From contig OX344763.1 of assembly GCA_947034895.1 (NCBI GenBank), positions 62,825,093 to 62,889,092 on the forward strand: 64,000 nucleotides of DNA, written 5' to 3'. The notes beneath the pieces are model-generated. The model ran no database searches and was not told the DNA's origin. It worked only from the letters and a program-made list of their open reading frames with translations. The position numbers and the translations under genes are program-made. Below, in pieces: positions 1 through 12,312 of the stretch. The number at the start of each line of letters is the position of its first letter. Position 1 is the stretch's first letter. The stretch comes from Rhytidiadelphus loreus (Eukaryota; Streptophyta; Bryopsida; Hypnales; Hylocomiaceae).

Positions 1-1954
1 ATACTTTACTCAAAAATACAACGTGCTTTTGAAAAAGAATTTGGTATACTTTTGAAAAAAAAACTAGTGTGATTTTGGAAAAAAATATAATGTGCTTTTT
101 CAAAAAAATAGTCTACTTCTAAAAAACAAGGTCACTGTACCAAATACAATAGTGAACTAGTGTGAAAAAACGCAGATCCAAATATAGTGTTATTTTGTGA
201 CACAAATGGTATAGAATACTATGGAAATGTGTAGGCTATTTATTGACCAATTTTGAGTGACCAATTATATGGTTTCAAGTTGGAAGAAAGAATAAATTCT
301 ATGTATTTATATGGTTTATATGAAACTCACTAGTCCTAAAGGAAATTGTCATTCTAAAGCACACAACACTATCTTTTCTAATGCCAAGAGCACAAAAAAC
401 CCTAAACTACAGTATAATTCCGTATTAGATATTCACTTGGTAAATTGGAACAAATATATTACCAATATGATCTATGCTTGCAGAATTTATTGTGTAAAGT
501 ATTAAATAATTATTGCCATAAATTTAATGTCACCATTGATATAGTATGAAATGTAGTATAAAATTAGGCAAAATATAAAGTGTAAACCTTGGTATAGTGT
601 AGAATATTTTATGTTTAGGATTGTTTCCACCATGAGATGCACTTGTGTAATTGAACTACCTATTTAGTAATGTTGATGGAGTATTGTATTCAGTTCATGG
701 ATAAGCTTTGATTGCACAATGATTACCATCATTTCAACGTTTCCACCATGAGATAACACCTAGTTCACTTAATGATTTGAGGCCCAGCAAGTGTTTCATT
801 TATTGTTGGTGTCGAGTGCACAAGGAAAACAATGCACTTACGCTAGCCATTCTAGTTCCATTTCCATGTCTTCATGTCATGTCCAATTTGAACCATTCTA
901 GCTTCATTTCCTTGTCTTCTTCCTCCTTTGATTTGGGCTTATCAGGCATTGTTCCAGAGTCTCAAACACACTTTTAGTTACCGATTCATCTACGGAGTTG
1001 CACATACAATATGGGGAGATATCCCAATCGTTCTTGCACTGCAAAGAAGGAAGGTCTGCTTGGAACATCCCCCACAAAGGTGGAGGACAATCCCACCGAT
1101 TTGGACAAGGAACAAACTAGCCTTGTTGCTTTCAACGCAATAGTGGACGATGAATTCTAAGACCCAATTCCGATGGTAGGAATTCCGGAAGAAGTCAAGC
1201 AGTGTATAGTATTTGTTGCCTCTGTACTTCAAGGTCGTGACGGTGTATACGATGCGCGCTTCTTCACTGTGATTGCTGGGCTAAGCGCCATTAGCGTTCA
1301 AGTCGACCAAATCTTGCAGCAGACACCGGTTACTGACAAGGGGATCCTACTGAAATGGAAGAAGCGGGCAGATCCCTACCACTTTCCAATGAACTTGTGT
1401 GTTGACAACGAACAAGTGGCACAGTTCTATGCACAACATAGGGTTGTATACAGAGGTCACCCTTGCAACGATGCCTTCTCTTTGAGGTTCTTACGTGTGT
1501 GCTTTGCCACATTTGTGCACAAGGTATAAGTTGACTGGGTATCAGAGGCGATCAAGAGGCGTTGTTGTACACCAAAATGAAGAATGTAGGTTTGTTAGGG
1601 AGAAAGTAGGAACAATTTGGGAGTATTAGCAAAAAAATTTGTTGATCAAATGGATAATTTAGGAATATTTCCACATTTAACATTTCATTACTATGAGGAT
1701 AATAGTAAGAAGATAAAAAGGTTAAGAATAGAAATTAAGTTTCCCAGTCATAACCGAAAATTGGAACCAGATCCAAATTTGTCAGACAAAGAAGTGGATT
1801 ACTAAACCAACCAGATATCGATTGAAGACTGCTACCGGAGGATAATGGAACCCTATCGGGTTTCTATTTGATAGACTAGAGTCTATGGGCCCTACCGGAG
1901 GAGTAGTGAGGCCGTTCAAACGTATCGGATCCTCCTCTATAATGACGAAAACAG
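1..1954. other. Decayed left margin, no recognised gene
   Basis: The first 170 bases are A/T-rich imperfect short repeats. From about 900 to 1530 on the + strand the base composition rises and open stretches occur; the longest, 1173-1529, is 118 codons. I do not recognise its protein and it has no clear start context. A second open stretch at 1617-1805 is short, Lys-rich and unrecognised. Nothing here shows element termini or a target-site duplication. It is probably old transposon debris. Confidence 0.4.
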
Positions 1955-3559
1955 TTGTCTTCCAACGACAGTAACTATTCCAAGTTTTCTTCCAACAACA
2001 ATAACTATCCAAACCCTAAAGATGGTTATGTAGTTGCACACTGCAAGGCAAGGAGAGATAGGAGATTGCTAGAGTTCATAACCCCAATTCTATATCTGGA
2101 ACGGCCAAACCGGATTACAGTGACTTGGACAAATATAATATTTGGAGCACTGAGTGGAGAGAGGAAAGTCTTCTGGGGAGGAATAGTGAAGGATCTAGTA
2201 GGGAAAATGGTTAGCACCCCAGGCAATACCAAGGGTACCTCTATTGGGCCTTTCGTTTTTCATTTGTATGATTATCTGGGGACACTCAGAAGTCAAGAGA
2301 GGAGTGTATATAAGGCGGCAGCCACTTTAGTAAAACCGAATATTTCTCCACCCTGAGAGCATGATAAAGAGGAGAGGAGGAAAGGACCGGATGAGGATTC
2401 CGAAAAGGCCTTGTCGGAGAAGAAGAAAGGGTCATCCGAGAGAAAAGAAAAGTCAGGGAGGATCCCAGCATCCACGAAGAAGAAAGGTCCCAAGAGGAAA
2501 TCGGCTGAGCCGGAAGTGCAAGGGGTCGACTCATTGGGCAGGATTATCTCAAATCTTGAGGTGATCCGAGAGGAAGTAGATACAGAAAGAGGAGCAATTA
2601 GGAATGTATGCAAATTGCTTGGTGGGATTTTCGTGTCTAAGTTAGCAGAAAAGATCAAGGATTTGATTCGGGATTCGGATACCTGGAAATCGGAAACCCG
2701 GATCTAGGAACAAGGATCTCCATCGGTAGTTAGAAAAGAGTTTGGAGAGGAGTAAGGAAGTGAAGAAACTTTCTATAGAATTTGAGGAAACCCTCAAGAG
2801 GGTTAGGAGCTTTGTTTCCCATTCCGGGGACATATTGAACAAAGCCAAGCTTTATGATGAGGAGATCCATAAGGTTGGTGATGAAGCAACAACAAAGGCA
2901 CTAATGGTGCTAGCAAAGTACTCAAAGCAGGTAGAGAAGTTTATGTACGAGATTTGGGACAGTCTTCAGTAAGCTATGTACTTTCTGGAATCCGACAAGG
3001 AGGAAGCAACACCAACACGACCAAAACTGGATATGCCTCCTTCCTCACCAGTGAAGCTAAAGGAGCGTTTAGATGTAGAGAAGACGCCCTCTAAGAGTTC
3101 CCCCTGGGTAAGAAGGAGATGAGATCGGGGTCTGTGCTCAGATCTGGTTCAAAGGAGCGAATCCGGAAGTTAGAGTCAGGACTAGGAACGCCTCAGAGTA
3201 AAGGTTCTAAGCCTTCATCCAATACTCCCAGCACTACCAAGAAGAAAAGCACTTCCAAGCGGCCTAGAGAGGAGTCACCAGAGAAGGTACAATCTGAAGA
3301 GGACAAATCACCAAAGGTCTCAGCGAAGGGGGAGAGTCAATCAGAATCTGAATTTGGGTTTGAGACCGGATCAAAATTCGATTCCGAAGGGAATTCAGAT
3401 GTAGTGACCATTTCTCTTTCTAGTTTTAAAGAAAAGTTTTAGACTCCCTCAAAAGGCAAAAGTGTAGCCAAGAAAAAGCCACCAACCAGCAAGAAGCAAC
3501 TACCAAGGAAAGGGGTCATGAAAACCGAGGAACCTTCTCCAAAGCGGGCAAAGAAGTAG
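1955..3559 (+). pseudogene. Copy A of the NTIF-motif gene family (truncated, frameshifted)
   Basis: This is a degraded member of the gene family carried by the elements at 3851-7339, 31603-35001, 39066-42741 and 52604-55989. Near 2030-2190 it keeps the family core: a KDGY-type start, then ITVTWTNIIFGALSGERK, the counterpart of VTITLGNTIFGTLTGQRK in copy C. An acidic/basic stretch follows (2360-2500), then a coiled coil with ILNKAKLYDEE near 2830, and a Lys/Ser-rich tail ending in KRAKK and a stop at 3557-3559. The first ~170 codons seen in the other copies are missing. At least two frame changes and several stops (for example at 2354 and 2705) break it. I found no TG...CA boundary or TSD, so this copy was truncated or recombined. 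The function is unknown to me. Confidence 0.6.
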
Positions 3560-3699
3560 TAGTTAGCTTTAGTCAGTCTGAGGTAGTTAGGGAAAGTTTC
3601 TTAGGTTAACCCTAGCTTGGTTAGACAAAAACTTAAGTTTTTTTTATAGAAAGTAAACAGTTAGTTCAGTGTTTTTAGAAACATGCATTTGTAACTGCA

Positions 3700-3835
3700 G
3701 TTACATCGGACACAAGCTTGACCTGAGTGCCCTCCTTGTCTAGGTTGATGCTGCCATATCGGATCATGACAACGTCCACAAATTCCTGCTCAAACGGATA
3801 TTCACGATATCAGCAAGCATCTTAGTGCACTCAAA
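3700..3835 (-). pseudogene. Coding-like fragment between copy A and element C
   Basis: About 45 codons on the minus strand stay open and read like protein, including EYPFEQEFVDVVMIRYGS and a following DKEGTQVKLVSD. A GTAACT that could be a splice donor follows. It lies directly beside the insertion point of element C, so it may belong to whatever C inserted into. I do not recognise it, and it is short enough to be chance. Confidence 0.2.
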
Positions 3836-5061
3836 AGATTTACAGATTATTGTCGCAACACAGGGCAAGCAATTTCCCCGTTATACTCCAAAAACCATTC
3901 TAAAGCATAACAAAAGTGACTCTAAAGATTGAACCCATGAGATTCTGTGAAGTATCTACCCTAGTTATGATTCTAAAATCAGTCAGTCTCCAAACTCCAC
4001 CTTTCCGGTCCTAATACTGCAACTGGAAATAATCCAACCAGTAGAAATTATGACCAAACTCTCTTCAACTTCCGGTCCAAGACGTGATCCGGTCCGTCAA
4101 ACTACAACAATACCAGAACCTTCTACTTTCCGGTCTAAGAATACTACCCTTAGATTGATCCGTTCCATTCCACCCTTGCTCACTCAAGTATCCTATCCGG
4201 TTTAGTTTTACCTATGTTTCACCATCAGAGGGTTTGCTGCTTGATTTTGAGAGTGGCAGGTCCGCTGCTCCTTCCGTGACTTATAGTGGCTGAAGACCCA
4301 CTATCCTATCCTCCAATCTTCTACTCTAATCCGGATCCAGTTTGATCCTTCACAGTAAGCCAGATGATAATCTAGTGTACAGGTCACACAAAGACCCCTT
4401 GTATGATCCGCTCATACTACAACAACTTTGATGCCAAGTTCCAACCGTACAAAGTTAGACGGTTGTAAGTGTACCCGTTCATTTCAACATCAACTAAGAT
4501 TCTTCCGTTCGCCACTACAACAGTGAGACCTCACAAGAGTTTAGGCACTCGACCGGATTACCCACCCAGGAGTTCTAGCACGACTAAGGAATCCCTCCCT
4601 ATTCGCCTAGTCTAACAACGGCTCTCTCACCCAGAATACTAAACCTTAGAAGCGCTGAGGCACTAGAGTACACTCCCAACTCTTACTACCCGCTCTCATG
4701 CACTTCGAATTAAAACAAGACCACCAAGGGGAGAAATCATTCATCAAAACTAAATGTGTGCTCCTAACTCCTCACTAAGCTATCCTGCCAAACACGAGAG
4801 AGATACAACACAAGGAGCAAATAGAATACACAAAAGAATTTCAACAAAAGGAATAACTCCCTTTCTCCTCCACAGAGAATGGTTTTTATATACACTTGAA
4901 GATCCCCAAAGTGAAAAGCGCCCCAAAAAGTCCGCACGGAACTTTCGGGCTAAACCTAATTGACAGACTAGATTTAATCTGTTCTGGCTCTTAACTAGCA
5001 GACCGGGTCCTAATCCGGTCCGGATTTTACTATCCGCTATTTACAAAAAGAAGAACTCAAA

Positions 5062-6710
5062 CTAAGCTTTCATGCCCACGTTCAGTGTGACACAAATGGT
5101 CTTGGGCGGAAGTTGGTCGAAAGTCTCTTGCAGGTTTCTGCTCCGCTCCCTAGCAACAGGATCTAGATGCTCTAGCAATGAATCCAACTCAATGTGCTCA
5201 GGAGATTCGGTCCGATCCGGCTTCCGTTTCTTCTTCGATTGGGGAGTAACATCTTTCTCCTCCTTCAGTTCCGTCCCGTCTGGAAACGACTCTGGCAAGG
5301 AGATATCCGAAAGACGGATATCCCTTGAGAGCATTGTTCCGGTCAACTTCTCGCTGCTCTTCTCCATCCGGTCAGCAGCTTTTCGGGCTCCTACCATTGC
5401 TACCTCCACCTGCTCAGTAAAGTCCGTCAGGATCCGAACCATCTGGGAACCGGATAGTTTCTTGTCCACCAGCCACCCCTCGTCAAACAGCTTTGCTTTG
5501 GCGACCGCCATTCCAGTTTCACCGAAAGCCTCCTTCACCAGCTTTGCTATCTTCTGAGTCGCATCCGCCATCTCCCTAGTGGCGGCCATATCTTCCTTGA
5601 TGGTGGCAATCTCCCCCTTCAACATGTCGACTTCCTCCTGAAGCCGATGGATCTCAACTTCTTGCTTCCAGTTCTCTTCCGGATTACTGATGTAGTCCGC
5701 TACTTTTCCGGGCAACAAACTGTCCGGTGGTGCTTCTATAAGCCTTCTGATCTACTCCAGGGTGATCTTTTGCACTTCCAATCTCCACGGATGTGAGAGA
5801 GGGTACCAATCAGATTGTTGAAGGGGTAATCCAGATCACTTTCTTTGGAGACTGGCTTCTTAGCTTCCGGTCGGTTTTCCGGTTTCGTCGTTTTCTCAGG
5901 AGGAGGTCCTCTTCCGTGTGGCGGTATCGTCTTCTGCCGCTTGAACCACTTCAAGGACTCCTCATCCTCGTCCGTCTCTTCCTCTTCTGAATCCGTTCCG
6001 AATCCTTCTTCTTCTTCATCCGTTTCCGATTCCCTGTACTTCAAAATGGTCTCTTGGGCCCACCAAGTCCTGTCTTCCTTGTCGGTGAGGACTTGGTGGT
6101 GATGATACAAGTGGAAGAGGTAGGGTGACAGAGGTGTGTCCCTACTCTTTCCTATCCGGGACACCAGATTGGACACCAGATCAGAGATGATCCGTGCCCA
6201 ATCTGTCTTCCGTTGTCCGGTCAAAGTGCCAAAGATGGTGTTGCCAAGGGTTATCGTCACCCTCATCGGTTTCTCCGGATGGAAGATCAGAATGAGGAAC
6301 TTGAGTAAGTTCCAGTTCCGGTCATCCTCACAATCTTCAACCGCGTATCCGTCCTTCGAGTTCACCGCTCCCCGAAACTTGTCATTGACGTACTCGTCCT
6401 TTTGGCTGGCCATTCCTAGACCTCCTAATCGGAAGTTATAAACTGACCTCCATGCTTCCTTCGTCCACTGGGACGGATTCCCTCTAACAGTATTATCAAA
6501 CTGATTTGATAATTTTCCCAATAACTTGCGGACTATCCGCTCCTCCTTAAACCTCCAAGGTTTCTCTGCCAAACCGGAACATCCCATGGTAGTGAGGTCC
6601 TCCATCAGCGCAGCCTTTTCCGGTTCGGTGGACAGAAGAACCGGAACCACCTTCCAAAGCTTTACTTTAGTTGCGGCAGAGCTGAATCTAGATCTTTGTA
6701 ACTACGGCAT
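5062..6710 (-). pseudogene. NTIF-motif gene of element C (one frameshift, TAG stops)
   Basis: The product would be about 550 residues and is not recognised. From the ATG at 6710 codon 3 is TAG, then the frame is open to 5736. The first part has a conserved block with GYAVEDCEDDRN, VTITLGNTIFGTLTGQRK and LFHLY, followed by an acidic stretch (ESETDEEEEG, TDEDEESLKW) and a basic/Pro region. A frameshift near 5800 moves reading to the frame of 5062-5718, where one TAG (near 5757) precedes a long predicted coiled coil (residues rich in E, K, L; FDEGWLVDKK), then a Lys-rich patch and the stop near 5062. No enzymatic motif is visible. The acidic, coiled-coil and basic order suggests a structural or DNA/chromatin-binding protein, but that is inference. 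The best-preserved relatives are the genes at 40326-42162 and 32707-34572. Confidence 0.65.
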
Positions 6711-6992
6711 GGGCACAGCTCAGAGGCACTCAAAATCTCCTCGAGACTACCTCACTTTCCCTTTTAGCCACACGTCCCGTTCCTCACTTTGCCTCCTCTA
6801 GTCTCGACCAAAAAGCAACAAAACCTACAACTGCGGAAGCCCAACCCCGCAGTGCCCAAAAATCCTCACTACTAACACTCTACTTTACAAACTCAAAGAA
6901 AAATCACAATGCGGAAGTATAACACAACGCAGGTGCGAGTACGAGTCTTAGCGAACAAGGATGCAAAGGGGGTACCAATTGGCGTGGCCATC

Positions 6993-7003
6993 CTTTATAT
7001 ATT
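6993..7003 (-). promoter_or_regulatory. Putative TATA box of element C gene
   Basis: On the minus strand the sequence reads AATATATAAAGG, a good plant TATA match, about 285 bp upstream of the ATG at 6710. Elements E and F have a TATA box at a fixed 107 bp from their ATG, so gene-oriented promoters are a shared feature of the family. Confidence 0.45.
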
Positions 7004-9379
7004 CCCAGGGTCCCAACTAGGTCATCATGACCTAATCCGGTTCAATCTAATCCACTCTCACCTAATCCATTCTGACTAAATCCGTTTTGACAGAACTAAT
7101 CCGGACAGAATTAATCCGCTCCGGACAAACCTAATCCAATACAACCAATTCCGATCCGGACAGATTCCATGTCTAGTTACTTCTGTTGGAACAGATTTGG
7201 ATCCAGTTAGTATCATATCTCCATTCCTCGTCTAATTTCTAGTTTTATCTTATCCCTAAACCAGATCCAAATTCCTTGTAAGGGCTTCAAATCCACTTTT
7301 TGAGATAACTTAACAAAACCAAAAATTCTCGTTGCAACAATTATTAGACAATTATCCTCGGCCCGAGGATAACTCTTACAGAGACCACATAATAATTATT
7401 CAGAAATAACAGTCTGGGTGAAAGGAATACATAAAGACAACTAGAGCATGGACATAAATTTTATCTTCGCCTTGAAGATAAGAGAGGGGTACCTTATACG
7501 TTGTGATGTTGTAGATGGCTTTATTCCCTCTCACCAGCCCCTCGTTGTTTGTGTTGGTAGACCGCTTGAGCGCTTTCCAAACTTGCCTACATGCGGATAT
7601 TTGATTTCCCCATGTTGGTTGACTATGAACGAGATGATTGGAGGCATTGTACCACTTTGAAATATCTGTGAGCTATGTTGGGTCTCTAGTCCAGACGATC
7701 ACAACCTCCCACGTCTGCAACTCGACCTTCCGAGTCTCGTAGCATCCTCCATGTTGAAGTAGCTTGGCAACAGTGACACTATGCTAGTCATCAATAATGT
7801 AGAAACCTCCGTCCTTGATAGAATCCAATCTTTAGGACACTCCTTCAAAAACTTTTTATTGGTGTCCATAGGGGTCAAGCAAAGTTTTTGTCTTTGTTGC
7901 TCTGAACCAAGATGAATGAGGGTCTCTTTCTGCTCATCCACCAATTTCATTTTAAGCTTTCGGATAATATATCTTTTTTTGGCCAAGAAGCATTGCTTAA
8001 TATTTACAGTGAATATCTGGAGATGAAAAATGAAGCACTTGCCATTTTTCTTCCAAAATTCCGATTGATATGCAACAGCAACTTCGTATTTTTCAATCAA
8101 CTGCTTATTGGCCGGCTTCTTGGGATTCACGTTTGTGAGTATTGACCCTAAACTACTAGCGGTTGTAGGACGACTATCTGTGACGGTGTCGTGTTATACA
8201 TTTGTACATAGTGTAAAAACATAATATAATATGTTTATTGAGTAGCTTCAAAGTGACGCCTTTCCGTCGAGTAGCTTTAAGGTAACGCTTTTCTATTACA
8301 ATGCATTGCATCTATATAAGAAGATGGTTTTGCCTTAGAGCTTCATCGAATTCCACTAGTGATATTTGATTTTTACTTTACATTTAGAATGTTGAATTGG
8401 AGGGGGGGTTTTGAGTCGCAAGATGAATAGCCTCAACCAGAGGCTGAATTTGAGCTTTCATTGTCACAACTACCGGATCAACCTCTTTTGCCGCGAGATT
8501 TAGCATTGCCACGTAGACATCCTCAAGATGAAGTTGAACCTTCTCGTCCACCAAAGCAACCTCGCATGGAACGGTGATGGCATGGTAATCTTGATATCGA
8601 TGCTCATGCTTTAGTGATCTTGCTTCAAGTCGGAAGTGTTGAGCCAGACACTCGTGAAGTGACATTCGAGGCAAGTTATGAGGGCAAAAACATTAATTAA
8701 TATTTTTGCATGGTTCGACCGGTGGAAGGTAGTTGTAGCCACCAACGTTGGTTGGAAAGTCCAGTCAACCCATTGGCGAAAGTCGATCGTGCAGATTTAT
8801 GTAGCTGCCACCATTAAACACATCCTCAAATTTCTACAGATTGAATGAAGTTTTGATTGGAACTTTAGTTTTTTACCTCTAATAGGCATTTGTTGAATGT
8901 TAGTTCCTATTCTTATACTTTGAATTACTTATCCACTTTGTTTTGATTTGTATTGGCCTCTGGAAGGCCTATGTAGTTTGTTTTTATTTACTAAATAAGA
9001 TAGCTAAGGGAGTTTGAAGTTAGGAAAGAGTGTGAATGGGAATGTTGTTAGAATATTAGGTGAGGTCTTTGGTAGGAGAATGGGCTGAAGTGCCCCATCC
9101 CTCACCTTAGAAGGGGGGAAAAAGTAGGAAAGATGCCTTAGCTTGAGAGTTGGAGAGAGAAGTGGTGTGGGAGTTTTGGAGTTGGAAGGCCGAACTTTGA
9201 TGTGATGTAACTCATGGAGCACGAATCTTTAAGTAATGAAAAGTTGGCATCAGATTTCTTGTGACGAGAGCTTTGCAAAGAGTGTTTGCATGTTGAATTT
9301 GGAGTTGTGAGTCAAAAGTTATAGAGGTTTGAAGTTGTGAGGACCCGAGGACCTCCATTGAGAGGTCAGAGGCTTCATC

Positions 9380-10100
9380 AAGCCTTAACTTTTGATTTTT
9401 TTTTTTTCTTGATTTGAAATTTGTAATGTTGATTTTTACTTGTTGATATCTTTCTAAAAGAATATCACACTAGTCATTTGGAGTTTGGAGTAAGAAGTTA
9501 TGGTGTGCTGAAGTTTGAAGTGAAGATTGGACTTAGAGGAGGAGGGCCATGACTTCGACGCCTATAATTTTCGGTCTGTTTCTTGATTGAGGTTGAAACT
9601 TTTGGAGGTGTTAGTTCATAATCTCATCTTTTTAAATTGAGTTTATTTGTGTAAAATGAAGGTGTGATGCAAAAGTTGTGTAGTACTAAAGTTTGGAGTG
9701 TTTCATACCTTTTTAATTGAGAAGGCCGAGACTCTACCTCTCACAACTTTTGGATAGTATCTTAGATTGTTGTGATATTTTCACAAGTTGTAGATAGTGT
9801 TGAGAGATTTCCAAATTGCTCTTACAATTGACATTTGGAGCTTATAATTAAAGGTTATTGAGAATTGAAGAAGCAGTGGTTGGATACTAAGGAAAAAGAA
9901 ACCTTCCACTTTGCTCTTCAATAACTTTTGGACAATATCTTAGAATAGGTTGAAATTTGGAGGGTGAATATATTGTACTGTAAGCTTTCTAAAATGCTAA
10001 AGCACTTAGAATTTGAGTTCACAAAACACTTGTGGCACTAAATTGGAGGCCGCAGCTAGGGTGAGACTTAATTTTCTTAAATCTTGAGGAGGTTTCTTCA
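9380..10100. repeat. About four degenerate 179-bp tandem repeats
   Basis: The phrase AACTTTTGG, or a close variant, recurs at about 9387, 9566, 9745 and 9923, spacings of 179, 179 and 178 bp, each time followed by a TT-rich ATCTTAGATTG-like stretch and preceded by a pyrimidine-rich CTTCA run. Copies are strongly diverged. No gene overlaps. Confidence 0.55.
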
Positions 10101-10788
10101 AGTTTGTGAGTAAAAGAAGATTTCAAGACTCAAGGTTGAAGATTTGAGATTCAAATGGTAAGAAGATTGAAGACTTGTATGTTGTGGCTTGTGGCTTGTT
10201 TGTCCTAGCCGGTTTTGGAGGCTAGTTGTTATTTCAATTCTGTATTGTATACTTTGTTGTGGCTATGTAGTCATTCATTATGATAGTTATTAGCTCGTTT
10301 TCTGTTTGTGGCAACGAAGTGGGATTGATCACCCACATGGTCGATCTTCTATATTGTTCCCACTGGTGAAAGGCACTTCCTGGTCACCATGGGTTTGAGG
10401 ATTAGGAGCCATTTTTTGGACGGCCAACTTGTGGATTGGCTGTCCTGTTTTACCCGTCCAAGGACTTGTTTCTTATTACACACCCTTACCCTAGCCTTTT
10501 AGAAACACCATAGGATAGGCCTACGGGGAGGATTTTGAAGATTGAAGATTGAAGACTAAAGACTAAAGGCTGAAGATTAGAAGATTCGACAAATTCCATA
10601 ACAAACTATTCCCAGTCGCAACCAGAATCCCCGTGATTTCCCAAAGCAAACTCTCTCAACACAACAACGGGTTTCCTACGTTTCTTACTGGGCTCACCGG
10701 TACTCGGGTTCAAGTTCTTTCTTTTTGGGGCCTATGCACGGGTCGTTCCTCTCCCACTTCTTCTACTCCGTATGCAACCACACACACC

Positions 10789-11400
10789 TTACGCTGACCT
10801 GGTTTCAACGGCAGTTTCCGGCCTTTGCTGACCACGACCTTGACTCGCTCGAGCAGGTCCTTTTTGGATATGTTTCTTAGCTTGCTCTGTCAACTTATGG
10901 AGCATGTATCCGACTTTCCTCGCAGTGACCCTGACATTTCTTTTAAGCCATGGGTGGTATCTTGAATGAAAGTCTTCTGCCAAGGCATCGAGGTTTGTCG
11001 AGTGCAAGTCAACGATGAGATTATCAAAGTCAAAAACTCCCATAGGGTCATCTTCATGGCAGACAATTGAATGGGTATGTTTTGTTTTGTTTCTTGCATT
11101 GTCAAGGCCTTGCAGAGTGATGACAATGTACTTGTCCTGATGGTTCTCTATGAGAGCGACCTTCTCACTAAAGTTCCAATTCACATACATCCCAATATCG
11201 TGCACTCGGTGACGCAAGTAGACATAGTCTTTGGATTGGTTGACACCAAATGTCCATGACTCAACGACGGCTTTGAATTGCTAGAGCTTGCCATAGAGCT
11301 CTGACATCTCCGATATGAAGGGCTCCTCTTCCACCCATTTGCTGAAAGGCTCAAGGAACGAGAGAGTAGCTGAATAGTCGTATTCAGACTCAACCGCCAT
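10789..11400 (-). pseudogene. Unrecognised 203-residue protein gene with one TAG stop
   Basis: From ATG at 11400 (MAVESEYDYSATL) one frame runs 204 codons to the stop at 10789, interrupted only by TAG at 11281-11283 (codon 40). The protein is soluble-looking, rich in His, Asp and Trp in the middle (HEDDPMGVFDFDNL, HSRYHPWLKRNVRV) and ends in a basic Gln/Arg tail. I do not recognise the family. It lies inside the palindrome-bounded region 7345-12440, so it may be part of an element-encoded protein whose other exons are lost. The single TAG fits the CAG-to-TAG decay seen elsewhere in the window. Confidence 0.4.
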
Positions 11401-11778
11401 GTTGATATGGATCTATGCATAGTAAACCATTAAGATCAGAATTGTAATTTGATTTTTATCTTCGAAGCGAAGATAATAGACTAGAGAAGTGTTGACTAAT
11501 GCATTTCGACTTAATCATTATCAATGCAGGCTACACATCATATCTAGGGCAGTGTACAATGTACAGACTATATTTGTAAATGATAACTACGGTTCATTAT
11601 CTTTGTTCTAAAGATAATACTTAACGATCTCTTCTTTTAATTTAACTATATTGTATTTGTATTTTATGTGGTTGTTTTAATCCTCAAGCTGAGGATATAT
11701 ATCATTGTTCTTATTTTCTGGTCTCTATATTGAACTATTGATTTAGTTAATCGGTATTTGTGTTTTTTCGTTTCTAAT

Positions 11779-12312
11779 TATCCTCAAGCCGAGGATAAAT
11801 GGTCCTTATTTAGTTTAGTTATATTGTATTTGTGTTATTTTTTTTTTTTTTTTATCCTCAAGCTGAGGATAAATGGTCCTTATTTAATTTAGTTATATTG
11901 TATTTGTGATTTTGTCGTCGCTATTTATCCTTGGGCCGAGGATACATGGTCCTTCTTTAGTTTAGTTATATTGTATTTGTATTATTTTCGTTGTTTTTTA
12001 TCCTTGAGCCGAGGATAAATGGTCATTATTTAATTTAGTTATATTGTATTTGTGATTTTTGTCGTCGCTATTTATGCTCGAGCCAAGGATAATTGATCCT
12101 TATTTAATTTAGTCATATTGTTTTCGTGATTTTTTTGTTGCTATTTATCCTTGGGTTGAGGATAATTGGTCCTTATTTAATTTAGTCATATTGTATTCGT
12201 GATTTTTTTGTTGCTATTTATCCTTAGGCCGAGGATAATTGGTCCTTATTTAATTTAGTTGTATTGTATCTTTGTTTTTTTCGTTGCTATTTATATTCGG
12301 CTCGAGGATAAT
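11779..12312. repeat. 73-bp minisatellite carrying a TATCCTC...GAGGATA palindrome
   Basis: Eight units start near 11779, 11853, 11926, 11999, 12072, 12146, 12219 and 12292, spacings 73-74 bp. A related palindrome stands alone at about 11679. Each unit holds a roughly 20-bp inverted repeat (TATCCTCAAGCCGAGGATA) followed by the conserved TTATTTAATTTAGTTATATTG. Paired changes in the two arms of some copies suggest that the palindrome itself matters. Confidence 0.8.

Larger units (their letters stand above)
3851..7339 (-). mobile_element. Element C: TG...CA single-gene element with 5-bp TSD
   Basis: The element is 3489 bp. It starts TGTCGCAACACAG and ends TTCTCGTTGCAACA, so the tips form an imperfect inverted repeat (TGTCGCAAC against TGTTGCAAC). 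Both sides carry the duplication ATTAT (3846-3850 and 7340-7344). TG...CA tips and a 5-bp TSD are the marks of integrase-mediated LTR insertion. No direct repeat of either end lies inside, and there is no gag, protease, RT, RNase H or integrase, so it is not a standard LTR retrotransposon. It holds one gene (5062-6710, minus) with a TATA box upstream. Orientation is given as that of the gene. The whole element is rich in CCGG/TCCGG motifs, in coding and non-coding parts alike. Confidence 0.8.

Noticed and set aside
777..1529. Possible + strand gene at the left margin
   Set aside because: Open stretches are in different frames, without recognised domain, start context or splice logic.
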